A stretch of DNA of 64,000 bases, taken from positions 72,997-136,996 of the forward strand of contig CAXBCP010000010.1 in the NCBI GenBank assembly GCA_963974055.1, given 5' to 3'. Of the stretch, positions 18,175-26,593 are shown one piece after another. The notes under the pieces are model-generated. The model was not told the DNA's origin. It saw nothing but the letters and a program-made list of their open reading frames with translations, and did not search any database. Position numbers and translations under genes: made by a program. This DNA is from CAXBCP01 sp963974055 (GTDB lineage Bacteria; Pseudomonadota; Alphaproteobacteria; MPNO01; UBA830). Numbering within the stretch: position 1 is the stretch's first letter; each line of letters opens with the position of its first letter.

Positions 18175-18474
18175 TCAACTCAACAGTTTGTGGCTGTCCT
18201 GGGTCAACAGTTTCGGGTTGTCGGGATGCGTATCGACGAAGTGCTTCATTGTCGCCTTCAGACGAAGGATTTTCTCCCGATCGCCGGCGGATTGGGCCGC
18301 TTCGATATCGTCCAGGATCATCCTGCGGATGGAACGTTGGCCGTCTTCGGTCTGGGCAAGGTACTGGCCGAGTTCCAGGGCAATCAGTTCCGGCAAATGT
18401 TCATGTTCGGCGATGGCGCGAATTTCTTCTTCGGTCAGTTCGCAAAGTCCGACGCAGTCTTGATAGGTCAGCAT
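18175..18474 (-). CDS. Unknown 99-residue helical cytoplasmic protein
   Basis: 99 residues, no signal peptide, predicted almost fully helical. It begins with two cysteines close together (YQDCVGLCELTEEE) followed by an acidic, His-containing segment (IAEHEHLPELIALELG), then a charged helix. I recognise it only as a type of small protein seen beside low-oxygen usp and cytochrome genes, without known function. It is the first gene of a two-gene operon with a cytochrome c, and it faces the usp gene across two FNR-type boxes, so induction without oxygen is likely. The CxxxxC and HEH residues might bind metal, which is a guess. Confidence 0.75.
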   Translation of the reverse strand: MLTYQDCVGLCELTEEEIRAIAEHEHLPELIALELGQYLAQTEDGQRSIRRMILDDIEAAQSAGDREKILRLKATMKHFVDTHPDNPKLLTQDSHKLLS

Positions 18475-18548
18475 TTTCAGGTCTCTCCTGAAAGTTTTGT
18501 GTCAGATTTCTGACAATTCAAAGTCTGGACCGAATTCCGTCGGATGCC

Positions 18549-18562
18549 TTGATCTTGATCAA
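18549..18562. promoter_or_regulatory. Perfect FNR/FixK-type box, first of a pair
   Basis: TTGATcttgATCAA is an exact consensus match. It lies 75 bases before the start of the minus-strand 99-residue gene (18474), with class II spacing giving a start near 18514. The second box (18594-18607) is better placed for the usp gene on the plus strand, so each divergent gene may have its own box. Confidence 0.85.
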
Positions 18563-18593
18563 CTGTTCGGGGGCCAAACCGGTTCCGGTTGTG

Positions 18594-18607
18594 CTGATCC
18601 AGATCAA
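18594..18607 (+). promoter_or_regulatory. FNR/FixK-type box (one mismatch), second of a pair
   Basis: CTGATccagATCAA differs by one base from the consensus. From its centre (18600.5), class II spacing places a start near 18642, and CTAATC at 18631-18636 fits as a -10 element. The usp ATG is at 18712. The two box centres are 45 bases apart. Confidence 0.75.
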
Positions 18608-18711
18608 TGCGGCGCCAGGGCGGCCGGGCTCTAATCCGGTCCTCTTTCCGTTGCCGGCCTGTCTGTCGGCGAGAATTTCGAAATCACCCGACGAAACAAA
18701 AGGAAAATTCC

Positions 18712-19239
18712 ATGATCAAGAAGATGGTTGTCCCGACAGACGGATCCGAACATGCCAATAAGGCAGTCGACCTTGCGGCGGATATCGCGGCGACCTATGA
18801 CGCCGAGATTGTCGTCCTGCATGTGCTGTTGCGCTATCAGTCTGTGTTCGATCTCCTCGGGCTGGCGAAATCGCTCAAGGCCGACAAGGTGATCATCGAC
18901 AAGCTCGAAGAACTGAGCGACGCCTCCGTTCAGGCGGCCGCTTCGGCCTATGAAGGTATCGTATCTATCCCGGCCCCGGACGATATTACCGAGGCGATCG
19001 GCAAGCTGATCTGCGACAACGCGAAAATGCGTGTTGAAGCAAAAGGGTGCAAAAAGGTGGAGGCCTACGTCGTCGACGGCTCGCCTGCCGAACGAATCCT
19101 GATGGCCGAGGATCACGAAGGCGCCGACATGATCGTGATGGGCAGCCGGGGACTGGGCCGGGTCGCGGATATTTTTCTCGGCAGCGTCTCCCAAAAGGTC
19201 AGCCATCTCAGCAAGTGCACCTGTGTAACGGTGAAATAG
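18712..19239 (+). CDS. Universal stress protein, single Usp domain
   Basis: 175 residues from the ATG at 18712, supported by AAAAGGAAAA upstream; the open frame continues further 5' across the FNR boxes but without a ribosome site. It starts MIKKMVVPTDGSEHA and ends with the ATP-binding pattern GSRGLGRVADIFLGSVSQ (G-2x-G-9x-GS), so it is of the nucleotide-binding class. It is probably induced at low oxygen through the two boxes upstream. It is cytoplasmic. Confidence 0.92.
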   Translation: MIKKMVVPTDGSEHANKAVDLAADIAATYDAEIVVLHVLLRYQSVFDLLGLAKSLKADKVIIDKLEELSDASVQAAASAYEGIVSIPAPDDITEAIGKLICDNAKMRVEAKGCKKVEAYVVDGSPAERILMAEDHEGADMIVMGSRGLGRVADIFLGSVSQKVSHLSKCTCVTVK

Positions 19240-19268
19240 GGACCGTCCGCCGCTTAGGCCTTAAGTCC

Positions 19269-20528
19269 TCATAAAAAATCGCCAAGCTGCATGATCAGCA
19301 GCAAGCAGATCGATGCAATGGCCAGTACGGGAACCACAAGCGGGATACGGAACCCGCCGTGGCCAGCGGCGGATTGTTTCGACCTGAATCGCAGGAGCGC
19401 CGCGTTAACGGCAACAAAGACAAACAGTGTCAGGAAAGACGTTGCGGCTGCCAGGTTTTCGAGGTCCAGGGTCGTTGCAAGCCCGATGACAATGGCGGCG
19501 CAGAACGCGATTGCCGTTACCGGCGTTTTGGTCGTCGGGTTCACGTAGTCCAGCGGGCCCGGCAGCCAGCCGCGCCGCGTCAGGCCGTACAGGACCCGTG
19601 AGGCCATGATGATCTGGATCAACGCGCCGTTGAGGACGGATACGATCGCGATCACCGTGACGGCATCGCCCGGCAGGCCGCTGACACGCTCGAACAGCAA
19701 TGTCAGCGGTGCGTCGCTTGCGGCGAGTTCGCCGGTCGGCACTGCCGTCACCGCGAGCAGTGCGACCGAGATATATAAAATCGTGGTTACGGCCAGTGTC
19801 AGCAGGATCGCCCGCGGCACGATGCGGCTGGCATCCCGGGTCTCCTCGGCGATGTTGACGATGTCCTCGAAGCCGATAAACGCATAGAAGGCCAGCACTG
19901 CGCCGTAGACGACGCCCGACCAGACTCCGGCAGACGGTATTTCGGAGGTCAGCGCATTCCCATGAAGGCCGCCGCCTGTTTCAGCGGAAACGCCGAATCC
20001 GACAATCACCACAAGAACGCTTATTTCGACCACCGTTACGATTGCCGCGGCGGATACGGATATCCGTATGCCTCCTATGGCGATTGCAGCGAGGACAAGG
20101 GTCATGACGATCTCAGCGCCGATACGCGGTACGGTCGCGATATCCGCGAGATACCCCGAAAACCCGACGATAATGGTCGCGGTGGACACCACACCGGCGC
20201 CCGCAACCGTCAGGCCCACGATCAGGGCAAGGACCGAGCTGTTCAGTCCTTCCTTCACATAGACGGCTTCCCCGGCACTTTCGGGAAAGCGGGACGACAT
20301 TTCGGCAAACGAAAGGGCGGACAGGCCTGCAATCGCCGCCGCCAGCAGGAACGAGAGAGGCGCATAGGCGCCGCCGGCACCCGCGACCTTGCCGATCAGA
20401 ACGAATATGCCCGCACCGATGGTCGTGCCGAGGCCATAGAGGGTCAGCAGACCAAGTGAAAGCGAACGGTTCAGTTGCGATGTTTGCGCCACGGCAGCCT
20501 CTGTCTCGGTGGGCCAGATAAGCGCCAT
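19269..20528 (-). CDS. APC-family amino-acid permease
   Basis: 419 residues with about 12 hydrophobic segments. The first helix has the family signature LGTTIGAGIFVLIG, and the region near residue 215 (VYGAVLAFYAFIGFEDIVNIAEE) carries the conserved substrate-site Phe and Glu of the APC fold. It would import an amino acid or related amine across the inner membrane. The substrate is not known. It is divergent from the glutamate dehydrogenase gene with 86 bases between them, which hints that it brings in an amino acid used there. A degenerate FNR-like box lies in that gap. Confidence 0.88.
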   Translation of the reverse strand: MALIWPTETEAAVAQTSQLNRSLSLGLLTLYGLGTTIGAGIFVLIGKVAGAGGAYAPLSFLLAAAIAGLSALSFAEMSSRFPESAGEAVYVKEGLNSSVLALIVGLTVAGAGVVSTATIIVGFSGYLADIATVPRIGAEIVMTLVLAAIAIGGIRISVSAAAIVTVVEISVLVVIVGFGVSAETGGGLHGNALTSEIPSAGVWSGVVYGAVLAFYAFIGFEDIVNIAEETRDASRIVPRAILLTLAVTTILYISVALLAVTAVPTGELAASDAPLTLLFERVSGLPGDAVTVIAIVSVLNGALIQIIMASRVLYGLTRRGWLPGPLDYVNPTTKTPVTAIAFCAAIVIGLATTLDLENLAAATSFLTLFVFVAVNAALLRFRSKQSAAGHGGFRIPLVVPVLAIASICLLLIMQLGDFL

Positions 20529-20543
20529 GCCGTCCGGTTGGCG

Positions 20544-20557
20544 TTAATTGAAATCAA
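20544..20557. promoter_or_regulatory. Degenerate FNR-like box between permease and glutamate dehydrogenase
   Basis: TTAATtgaaATCAA has one mismatch to TTGAT-N4-ATCAA. It lies 15 bases before the permease start (20528) and 57 bases before the dehydrogenase start (20615). The site is too close to the permease ATG for simple activation, so repression there or activation of the dehydrogenase gene is possible. Chance occurrence cannot be excluded. Confidence 0.4.
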
Positions 20558-20614
20558 CCCGCGGCCTGTACCGGATGACTATAAGATATTGCAACCATCT
20601 ACCGACAGGACCGA

Positions 20615-21955
20615 ATGCCTGATATCGCAAGTTCCGACACGCCGGAAGACCTCGACCCGCTGGTGATTTCGCAAATGCAGTTTCACCGGGCACGCGCTTA
20701 TATAACGGACATGAAACACGGCCTGATCGAATATTTCGAGGTCCCGAAGCGTTCGATCACCGTCTGTTTTCCCGTCGAAATGGAAGACGGATCGGTGCGC
20801 ACGTTTCATGGCTACCGGGTTCTGCACAATCAGGTTCTGGGCCCTGGAAAGGGCGGAATTCGGTATCATCCCGACGTCACAGAGCGGGAAGTTGCGGCCC
20901 TGGCGGCGCTGATGACCTGGAAATGCGCGCTGGTGCATATTCCGTTCGGCGGGGCGAAGGGCGGCATCGTCTGCAATACCAAGGAACTTACCGAGACCGA
21001 CAAGCGTCGGATCACACGCCGTTTCGTCCACGATCTGGGCGACAATATCGGCCCGCATACAGATATTCCCGCTCCGGACTTGTATACTGACGAACAGACC
21101 ATGGCGTGGATCTACGATACCTACGATTTGTTGCACCCGGGGGAGAACAACCGGCCGGTAGTGACGGGAAAGCCTCTCGATATAGGCGGCTCGCTTGGAC
21201 GTCTTGAGGCGACGGGGCTGGGATGTTTTTTCGCGACCACCCGTTTCGTGGACACCGCCCCGCTGCCGGGTCTGGAGTCCATTGAGGGGGCGACGGTTGC
21301 CGTTCAGGGGTTCGGCAATGTCGGGTCGGTGGTTGCTGCCGCATTCGCGGAGGCCGGCGCCGCCGTGGTCGCTGTCAGCGATACCGAAGGGGGCGTCTAT
21401 AACAAATCGGGTCTGGATCTGTCCGCTATCACGCAGAACAAGGCGTCCCATGGCACGGTCGTCGGAACGCCCGGCACCCGGACGATTACGAATGACGACC
21501 TGTTGCGCCTGCAATGCGACATTCTGGTCCCTGCGGCGCTCGGCGATCAAATCCGCAGCGACAACGCAGACGATATAAACGCGAAGCTCGTTGTCGAGGC
21601 TGCGAACCGCCCCGTCACCCCGGCGGCGGACGATATCCTCGCCCAGAGAGGGATCGTCGTGTTGCCTGACATTCTGGCAAACGCCGGGGGCGTCGTCGTG
21701 AGCTACCTTGAATGGGTCCAGAACACCGAAAATCAGGACTGGAGCCTGGACCGGGTGAACGCCGAGCTTCGCCGCAAGATGTTCGACGCCGTCGATTCCG
21801 TTGTGCAGTACTGGCGCGAAATCTGTCCCGGTTCCGCCGGCACGGTGGATCCGCAGCCGGCACCCGGCCTGTGCCGGGACATGCGCACGGCGGCGCTGGT
21901 GCTGGCGATCCGTCGCGTGGCGAATGTCACCCTGCAGCGGGGCATATGGCCGTAG
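20615..21955 (+). CDS. gdhA: Glutamate dehydrogenase (Glu/Leu/Phe/Val dehydrogenase family)
   Basis: 446 residues. The substrate domain carries KGGIRYHP and the catalytic-site segment PFGGAKGGIV; the cofactor domain has the Rossmann turn VQGFGNVGS near residue 231. The enzyme interconverts glutamate and 2-oxoglutarate with ammonia. The length and the AKGG region fit glutamate rather than branched-chain dehydrogenases, though the exact substrate is not certain. AGGA just before the ATG is a short ribosome site. It is divergent from an amino-acid permease. Confidence 0.88.
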   Translation: MPDIASSDTPEDLDPLVISQMQFHRARAYITDMKHGLIEYFEVPKRSITVCFPVEMEDGSVRTFHGYRVLHNQVLGPGKGGIRYHPDVTEREVAALAALMTWKCALVHIPFGGAKGGIVCNTKELTETDKRRITRRFVHDLGDNIGPHTDIPAPDLYTDEQTMAWIYDTYDLLHPGENNRPVVTGKPLDIGGSLGRLEATGLGCFFATTRFVDTAPLPGLESIEGATVAVQGFGNVGSVVAAAFAEAGAAVVAVSDTEGGVYNKSGLDLSAITQNKASHGTVVGTPGTRTITNDDLLRLQCDILVPAALGDQIRSDNADDINAKLVVEAANRPVTPAADDILAQRGIVVLPDILANAGGVVVSYLEWVQNTENQDWSLDRVNAELRRKMFDAVDSVVQYWREICPGSAGTVDPQPAPGLCRDMRTAALVLAIRRVANVTLQRGIWP

Positions 21956-22092
21956 CTTTTTTCCGGAACCTGGCGGTTGTCGTCCCCCACCGTTCGTTCT
22001 GCGAAAATTCCCGGCACGGAGTTTCTGTCTGTATCGAAATGCGGTATCCCTGACGGGGACTGCTTTGGCGATATTGGATAAGGAATTTTGCG

Positions 22093-23478
22093 GTGAGCCA
22101 GGAAGAAGAAAAAAGCGGACCCGATCTTAGTTTTCGTGCGTCGCTCGGGCGACTCGACGCGTCCGGCCTGTTGCTGAAGGTTGCCGACGAGGTCGATACG
22201 GATCTCGAAATGACAAGCGTGCTGTTCAAGCAGACCGAGCGCGCGATGCTGTTCAAGAACGTCAAGGGATACGATACCCGGGTTGTCGGCAATTTCCTGG
22301 GATGCGAGGAAAACGTTCTCGCGATCTACGAACACGATGTGGCGAGCCTGCGAAAATTCATCGGCGACGGCCTGGCCAACCCGCAGCCGCCGCGCCATGT
22401 CGATGAAGGCCCGGTTCAGGCGGTGTATCGCAACAATCCGGACCTTCTGGAATATCTGCCGCTGCCGCGATACGCCCCGAACGATGGCGGCCGGTATATT
22501 TCCGGCGGTATCGTTATCGCAAAGGATCCGGATACCGGCGTCAACAACGCGTCCTATCACCGTTTCATGCATGTCGAGGACAACAAGCTGCTGATCCAGC
22601 TTGATCTCGGGCGGGACCTGCGCGCGCTGTGGGAAAAGGCGAAGGAAAAGGGCGAAGCGCTTCCGATCGCGATCGTCGTCGGCGCCGATGTCGGGTTGCA
22701 ATACGCGGCCGGGATCATGGGCGCGCAATTGCCGCGGGACATGGACGAATACGAAGTCGCGTCGGGCATTTCGCGGAAACCATTGGACCTGATCGACTGC
22801 AAGACCGTCCCGCTGCAGGTGCCGGCCGATGCGGAAGTGGTCATGGAAGGGTTTATTTCACCGGACATCGAAATGGATGAAGGCCCTTTCCTGGAATTCG
22901 TCGGCTTGTACTCCGAAGTCAGCCCGTCGCCGCTGACCACGATCAACTGCATCTATCACCGCGAAGACCCGATCTGGCATGTGATCATGACCAAGGAGGC
23001 GCCAATACTGCGGAAGCACCTGCTCGAAGGCGCTATCCTGAAAGCGGTCAAGGCCTCGGCGCCCTGCGTGACCGACGTCGCGCTGACGCCGGGCGGGCTG
23101 TACCGGTTCCACCTTCACATCGCCGTCAGCAAGAAAAGCGCTGCCGACGAAGGCTACCAGCGCAATGCGATTTTCGCCGCCATTGCCGCGCTGAAGGATC
23201 TCGATCTGATTATTGTCGTCGATGACGATATCGACATCCATGACTGGCAGGATGTCGAATGGGCGCTGGCGACGCGCTGGGATGCATCGAAGGGGCTGAT
23301 CCTGATGCCGGGCGCGCGCGGGCACGAATACGTTCCGATCTCGGAAAACGGCGTCCGCACCAAGGTAGGGATCGACGCGTCGCTGCCCTTCGGGTTTACC
23401 GGCCGTCATGCCCGGGTGCCGGTGCCGCCAGCCGACCTCGACAGGTATGACACGACACTGGAACCGGGCGGGCTGTAG
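22093..23478 (+). CDS. UbiD-family prenylated-FMN decarboxylase
   Basis: 461 residues from a GTG start (AAGGAA ribosome site 8 bases upstream). UbiD features include NNASYHRFMHV, which binds prenylated FMN and metal, DEGPFLEFVGLYSE with the conserved acidic pair, and ALATRWDASKGLILMPGARG near the C-terminus. Family members decarboxylate aromatic or unsaturated acids reversibly. The substrate is unknown; ubiquinone-pathway UbiD is normally longer, so this is probably a catabolic member. A UbiX partner that makes the cofactor is not in the window. Confidence 0.88.
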   Translation: MSQEEEKSGPDLSFRASLGRLDASGLLLKVADEVDTDLEMTSVLFKQTERAMLFKNVKGYDTRVVGNFLGCEENVLAIYEHDVASLRKFIGDGLANPQPPRHVDEGPVQAVYRNNPDLLEYLPLPRYAPNDGGRYISGGIVIAKDPDTGVNNASYHRFMHVEDNKLLIQLDLGRDLRALWEKAKEKGEALPIAIVVGADVGLQYAAGIMGAQLPRDMDEYEVASGISRKPLDLIDCKTVPLQVPADAEVVMEGFISPDIEMDEGPFLEFVGLYSEVSPSPLTTINCIYHREDPIWHVIMTKEAPILRKHLLEGAILKAVKASAPCVTDVALTPGGLYRFHLHIAVSKKSAADEGYQRNAIFAAIAALKDLDLIIVVDDDIDIHDWQDVEWALATRWDASKGLILMPGARGHEYVPISENGVRTKVGIDASLPFGFTGRHARVPVPPADLDRYDTTLEPGGL

Positions 23479-23499
23479 GCCGCCGACGGCCCTGGCGGG

Positions 23500-24192
23500 C
23501 TAGGTGCCCGTCAGCGGGACGCGCCGCATCAGCCGGAACGGCGTTCCGGGCGCATCCTGCGTGAAGACGGACAGGTCCGATATCGTCAGCGGCGTCGCAA
23601 TGAATTTTTGGGTCCGGCCGGCCAGTTCGTCTCTGAACCGTACTTGCGCCGGATCGTCCAATCCGTCCGTCAGCGTCATGTGGAACCGGTATTCTTCCAG
23701 GACATACGGATAGCCCCAGCGCTGAAGCAGGGATTCCTGGGCGGCGGTCAGCCCGGCGGCGCGGCGTCGTGCCAGTTCGTCCGGCGATGGCGCGGCCCGG
23801 AACCGGTCCATTTCCCGGACACAGCGCGCGGCCAGGGCGGCGATGCCGTCGGCCTGTTCCGGCATGAGCGCCAGAAACCTGCCCAGCTGCGTCAGCCGCA
23901 GACCACCGGCGTCGACCGGCGCCTGGTCTTCGCCCAGTGCCGCCAGCGCCGCGAACATGTCTGTTTCGTCCGTTCCGGGGGTCAGCCGAAAGGGCGGTTT
24001 CAGGGTGCCGTGAAACCCGTAAAGGCGGGGGGCGGCGGTCGCGTCCTGCCACATCGTCCGGGTTATATGCTGCATATGCGATGGCTCGGCGGTTTGACCG
24101 GTTTCCGCATCCCGGCCCAGCCATTCGGCCCCGAACCGGGAAAGCTCGGTGCCGGCCGGCGGCGCGTAGTAAATGGCGTAGCGTCGGGTCAA
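23500..24192 (-). CDS. DUF1045 2H-phosphoesterase-type protein linked to phosphonate loci
   Basis: 230 residues. It starts RRYAIYYAPP and has two His-x-Thr motifs, FHGTLKPPF near residue 59 and FHMTLTDGL near residue 169, as in the 2H phosphoesterase fold. This is the family often annotated as a putative phosphonate metabolism protein because it sits in phn operons; by analogy with PhnP it may act on cyclic ribose phosphate made by C-P lyase, which is inference. No phnP is seen in the window. Three minus-strand Pho boxes lie about 100 bases upstream, so it should respond to phosphate starvation together with phnC. Confidence 0.85.
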   Translation of the reverse strand: MTRRYAIYYAPPAGTELSRFGAEWLGRDAETGQTAEPSHMQHITRTMWQDATAAPRLYGFHGTLKPPFRLTPGTDETDMFAALAALGEDQAPVDAGGLRLTQLGRFLALMPEQADGIAALAARCVREMDRFRAAPSPDELARRRAAGLTAAQESLLQRWGYPYVLEEYRFHMTLTDGLDDPAQVRFRDELAGRTQKFIATPLTISDLSVFTQDAPGTPFRLMRRVPLTGT

Positions 24193-24289
24193 TAAATTAC
24201 CTCTCGGTCGGTGCGAAGCTTCCAGGGCGGCGCCACGTATCGCCGGTCAGCATGTAAAACCATGTAAAACATCGTCGGGTCGCCGCAAA

Positions 24290-24318
24290 ATGACAATTCG
24301 ATGACGATTGCATGACAA
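24290..24318 (-). promoter_or_regulatory. Triple Pho box array facing the DUF1045 gene
   Basis: On the minus strand, TTGTCAT (24318-24312), TCGTCAT (24307-24301) and TTGTCAT (24296-24290) repeat with an exact 11-base period, which is the PhoB direct-repeat layout (7 bases plus a 4-base spacer). The DUF1045 ATG is about 100 bases downstream. Between array and gene lies a perfect 10-base tandem repeat (CATGTAAAAC twice, 24251-24270) of unknown role. Confidence 0.82.
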
Positions 24319-24390
24319 AACGGGCGAATTTGGGTTTTTGTGCCCGAAGCTGCCGCGGTTTCGCGCCTGAATCTTTCGTTTCTTCGGTGC

Positions 24391-24419
24391 CTGTCACGAA
24401 TGTTTAACTTCACCGTCAC
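24391..24419 (+). promoter_or_regulatory. Pho box array upstream of phnC
   Basis: CTGTCAC (24391-24397), GTTTAAC (24402-24408) and CCGTCAC (24413-24419) repeat with an 11-base period; the middle unit is weak. CATATC at 24431-24436 would fit as the -10 element about 12 bases after the array. The phnC ATG is at 24493. The 300 bases between DUF1045 and phnC hold two opposite Pho arrays, the tandem repeat and no gene. Confidence 0.75.
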
Positions 24420-24492
24420 ACCGGAGTCGCCATATCGCGGGATTATCATTCCATAGAACGTTGGATGAATCTAACGACGGGGTGATGCGGGT

Positions 24493-25374
24493 ATGGCGGC
24501 AATTCAGGTTACGGGTCTTTCCAAGACTTTCGGAAAATCGAAGAGTGCATTGTGCGATGTCGATCTGGAGATCGGCAACGGCGAAATGGTCGCGCTGATA
24601 GGGGCGTCCGGTTCCGGCAAGTCGACGCTGATTCGTCATATCGCTGGCCTGATCGAGGCGGACCGCAAGTCCGGCCTTTGTTGTATCGATGTCCTTGGTC
24701 AGACGGTGCAGCGCAAAGGCCGGATCGCCACCTCTGCCGCCCGGGTCCGCCCCGATATCGGCGTGATCTTTCAGCAGTTCAACCTTGTCGACAGGCTCAG
24801 CGTGATGACCAATGTGATGGTGGGCACGCTCGGGCGCATTCCGCGCTGGCGCGGTTATTTCGGCGTGTTTACCCGCAGCGAAAAGCTGAAAGCCATGGAA
24901 GCGCTCGACCGTGTCGGGATCGCCGCGGCGGCGCGGCAGCGTGCGTCGACCCTTTCAGGGGGTCAGCAGCAGCGCGCGGCCATCGCCCGGGCGCTCGTAC
25001 AGCAGTCGAAGATCATGCTTGCCGACGAGCCCATTGCTTCGCTCGACCCCGCGTCGTCCAAGCGCGTGATGGAAACACTGAAAAAGATCAATGAAGAAGA
25101 CGGTCTGACGGTCGTCGTCTCGTTGCATCAGGTCGATTATGCCGTCCGCTACTGCCCGCGGACCGTGGCCCTGCGCGATGGAAAGAAAATATATGACGGG
25201 CCAAGCAGCGCGCTGACGCCGGAATTCCTGCACGAACTTTACGGTTCGGCCAGCGACGAACTGATCCTGGGCGGCGTGTCCGCCGGTCCGGCGAAGCGGG
25301 ATGAAGCGCCGGCATCGTCGCCGCCGTCCCGGTCGCGGGCCCGAAAGCCGGAACTAGCCGTCGTCACCGCGTGA
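24493..25374 (+). CDS. phnC: PhnC, phosphonate ABC transporter ATPase
   Basis: 293 residues. Walker A GASGSGKST near residue 37, signature LSGGQQQRAAIARAL and Walker B IMLADEPIASLDP are complete, and the Q-loop lies in IFQQFNLVD. It powers phosphonate import with PhnD and PhnE. It is longer than usual by about 30 residues because of a low-complexity C-terminal tail rich in Ala, Pro, Ser and Arg, probably flexible. It is preceded by a Pho box array and starts the phnCDE operon. Confidence 0.95.
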   Translation: MAAIQVTGLSKTFGKSKSALCDVDLEIGNGEMVALIGASGSGKSTLIRHIAGLIEADRKSGLCCIDVLGQTVQRKGRIATSAARVRPDIGVIFQQFNLVDRLSVMTNVMVGTLGRIPRWRGYFGVFTRSEKLKAMEALDRVGIAAAARQRASTLSGGQQQRAAIARALVQQSKIMLADEPIASLDPASSKRVMETLKKINEEDGLTVVVSLHQVDYAVRYCPRTVALRDGKKIYDGPSSALTPEFLHELYGSASDELILGGVSAGPAKRDEAPASSPPSRSRARKPELAVVTA

Positions 25375-25468
25375 CGCGGATACCCGCGAAAGCGTGTTCC
25401 GAACAAATCGGAATACGCAAAGTACCCGATAACCAATCCGTTCCAAAAAAAGTCTTAAGGAGACGCAA

Positions 25469-26494
25469 ATGATACGCAAGACAGTAAAAATAACCATGCT
25501 CGCCGCTGCGGCCAGCATGATTTCCGGCGCCGCGATGGCGCAGTTCAAGCCGCTCGACGGTGACCCCAAGGTCATCAATTTCGGCATTATCTCGACCGAG
25601 AGCACGCAGAACCTCAAGCAGGCCTGGGTTCCGATGATCAAGGATATGGAATCCGCGATCGGCATGCCCGTGAAGCCGTTCTTCGCGCCCGATTATGCCG
25701 GCGTTATCGAGGCGATGCGTTTCGGCAAGGTTCACGTTGCATGGTTCGGCAACAAGTCCGCGATGGAAGCAGTGGATCGCGCCGGTGGCGAAGTTTTCGT
25801 TCAGGAAATCAAATCTTCCGGACAGCAGGGTTACTATTCCCATATCCTCGTTCACAAGAGCAACGACAAGATCAATTCCCTCAAGGATCTGTTCGCGACC
25901 TGCGCCGCGCGCTCTGCGAATTTCGGTATCGGCGACCCGAACTCGACCTCCGGTTTCCTGGTGCCGAGTTTCTATGTATTTGCGAAAAACGGCGTCGACC
26001 CGAAGAAATGCTTCAAGACGGTGCGCAACGCCAATCACGAAACCAACCTGATGGCGGTTGCCAACAAACAGGTGGATGCCGCAGCGAATAACAGCGAACA
26101 GGTCGCGCGTTCCCAGAAGACCGCGCCGGCGGCTGCGAAGAACATCAAGATCATCTGGACGTCGCCCCTGATCCCCGCGGATCCGCTGGTGTATCGCCGC
26201 GATCTCACCAAAACCCTCAAAGCCAAGGTCAAAGGTTTCTTCCTGAGCTATGGCCGGCTGGGGCCGGATGCCGGAAAACAGATGGCCGTGCTCGAAGGTC
26301 TGGGCAGCGGCGGCGGCGGATACACGGATTCGAGCAACGCCCAGCTCATTCCGATCCGCCAGCTCGCCCTGTTCCGCGACAAGCTCAAGCTTTCCGCCGA
26401 TACCCGGATGGACGCAGCCGACAAGGCGAAGAAGCTGCGCCTGATCGAAGAAAAGCTGGCCGAACTGCAGGTTCTCGAAAAGAACCTGATGTAA
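25469..26494 (+). CDS. phnD: PhnD, phosphonate-binding periplasmic protein
   Basis: 341 residues. The signal peptide (MLAAAASMISGAAMAQ end) directs it to the periplasm. Family signatures include NFGIISTEST, FGKVHVAWFGNKSA, and NSTSGFLVPSFYVF with the anion-binding Ser/Thr loop. It delivers phosphonates to PhnC-PhnE. AAGGAG before the ATG is a strong ribosome site. A second, diverged PhnD-like protein at 36602 belongs to the selenium locus. Confidence 0.95.
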   Translation: MIRKTVKITMLAAAASMISGAAMAQFKPLDGDPKVINFGIISTESTQNLKQAWVPMIKDMESAIGMPVKPFFAPDYAGVIEAMRFGKVHVAWFGNKSAMEAVDRAGGEVFVQEIKSSGQQGYYSHILVHKSNDKINSLKDLFATCAARSANFGIGDPNSTSGFLVPSFYVFAKNGVDPKKCFKTVRNANHETNLMAVANKQVDAAANNSEQVARSQKTAPAAAKNIKIIWTSPLIPADPLVYRRDLTKTLKAKVKGFFLSYGRLGPDAGKQMAVLEGLGSGGGGYTDSSNAQLIPIRQLALFRDKLKLSADTRMDAADKAKKLRLIEEKLAELQVLEKNLM

Positions 26495-26593
26495 AGACCG
26501 CTTGCTAATACCCGGGGCCGGCCGGCATGTCACGTGCCCGCCGGCCCCAGTTCCTTTCGGAAGCCCCCAGATTCATCTCCGGACGTTAGATTC

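Noticed and set aside
19609..19622. FNR-like box ATGATctggATCAA
   Set aside because: It lies inside the permease coding region, far from a start, and has a mismatch; chance is likely.
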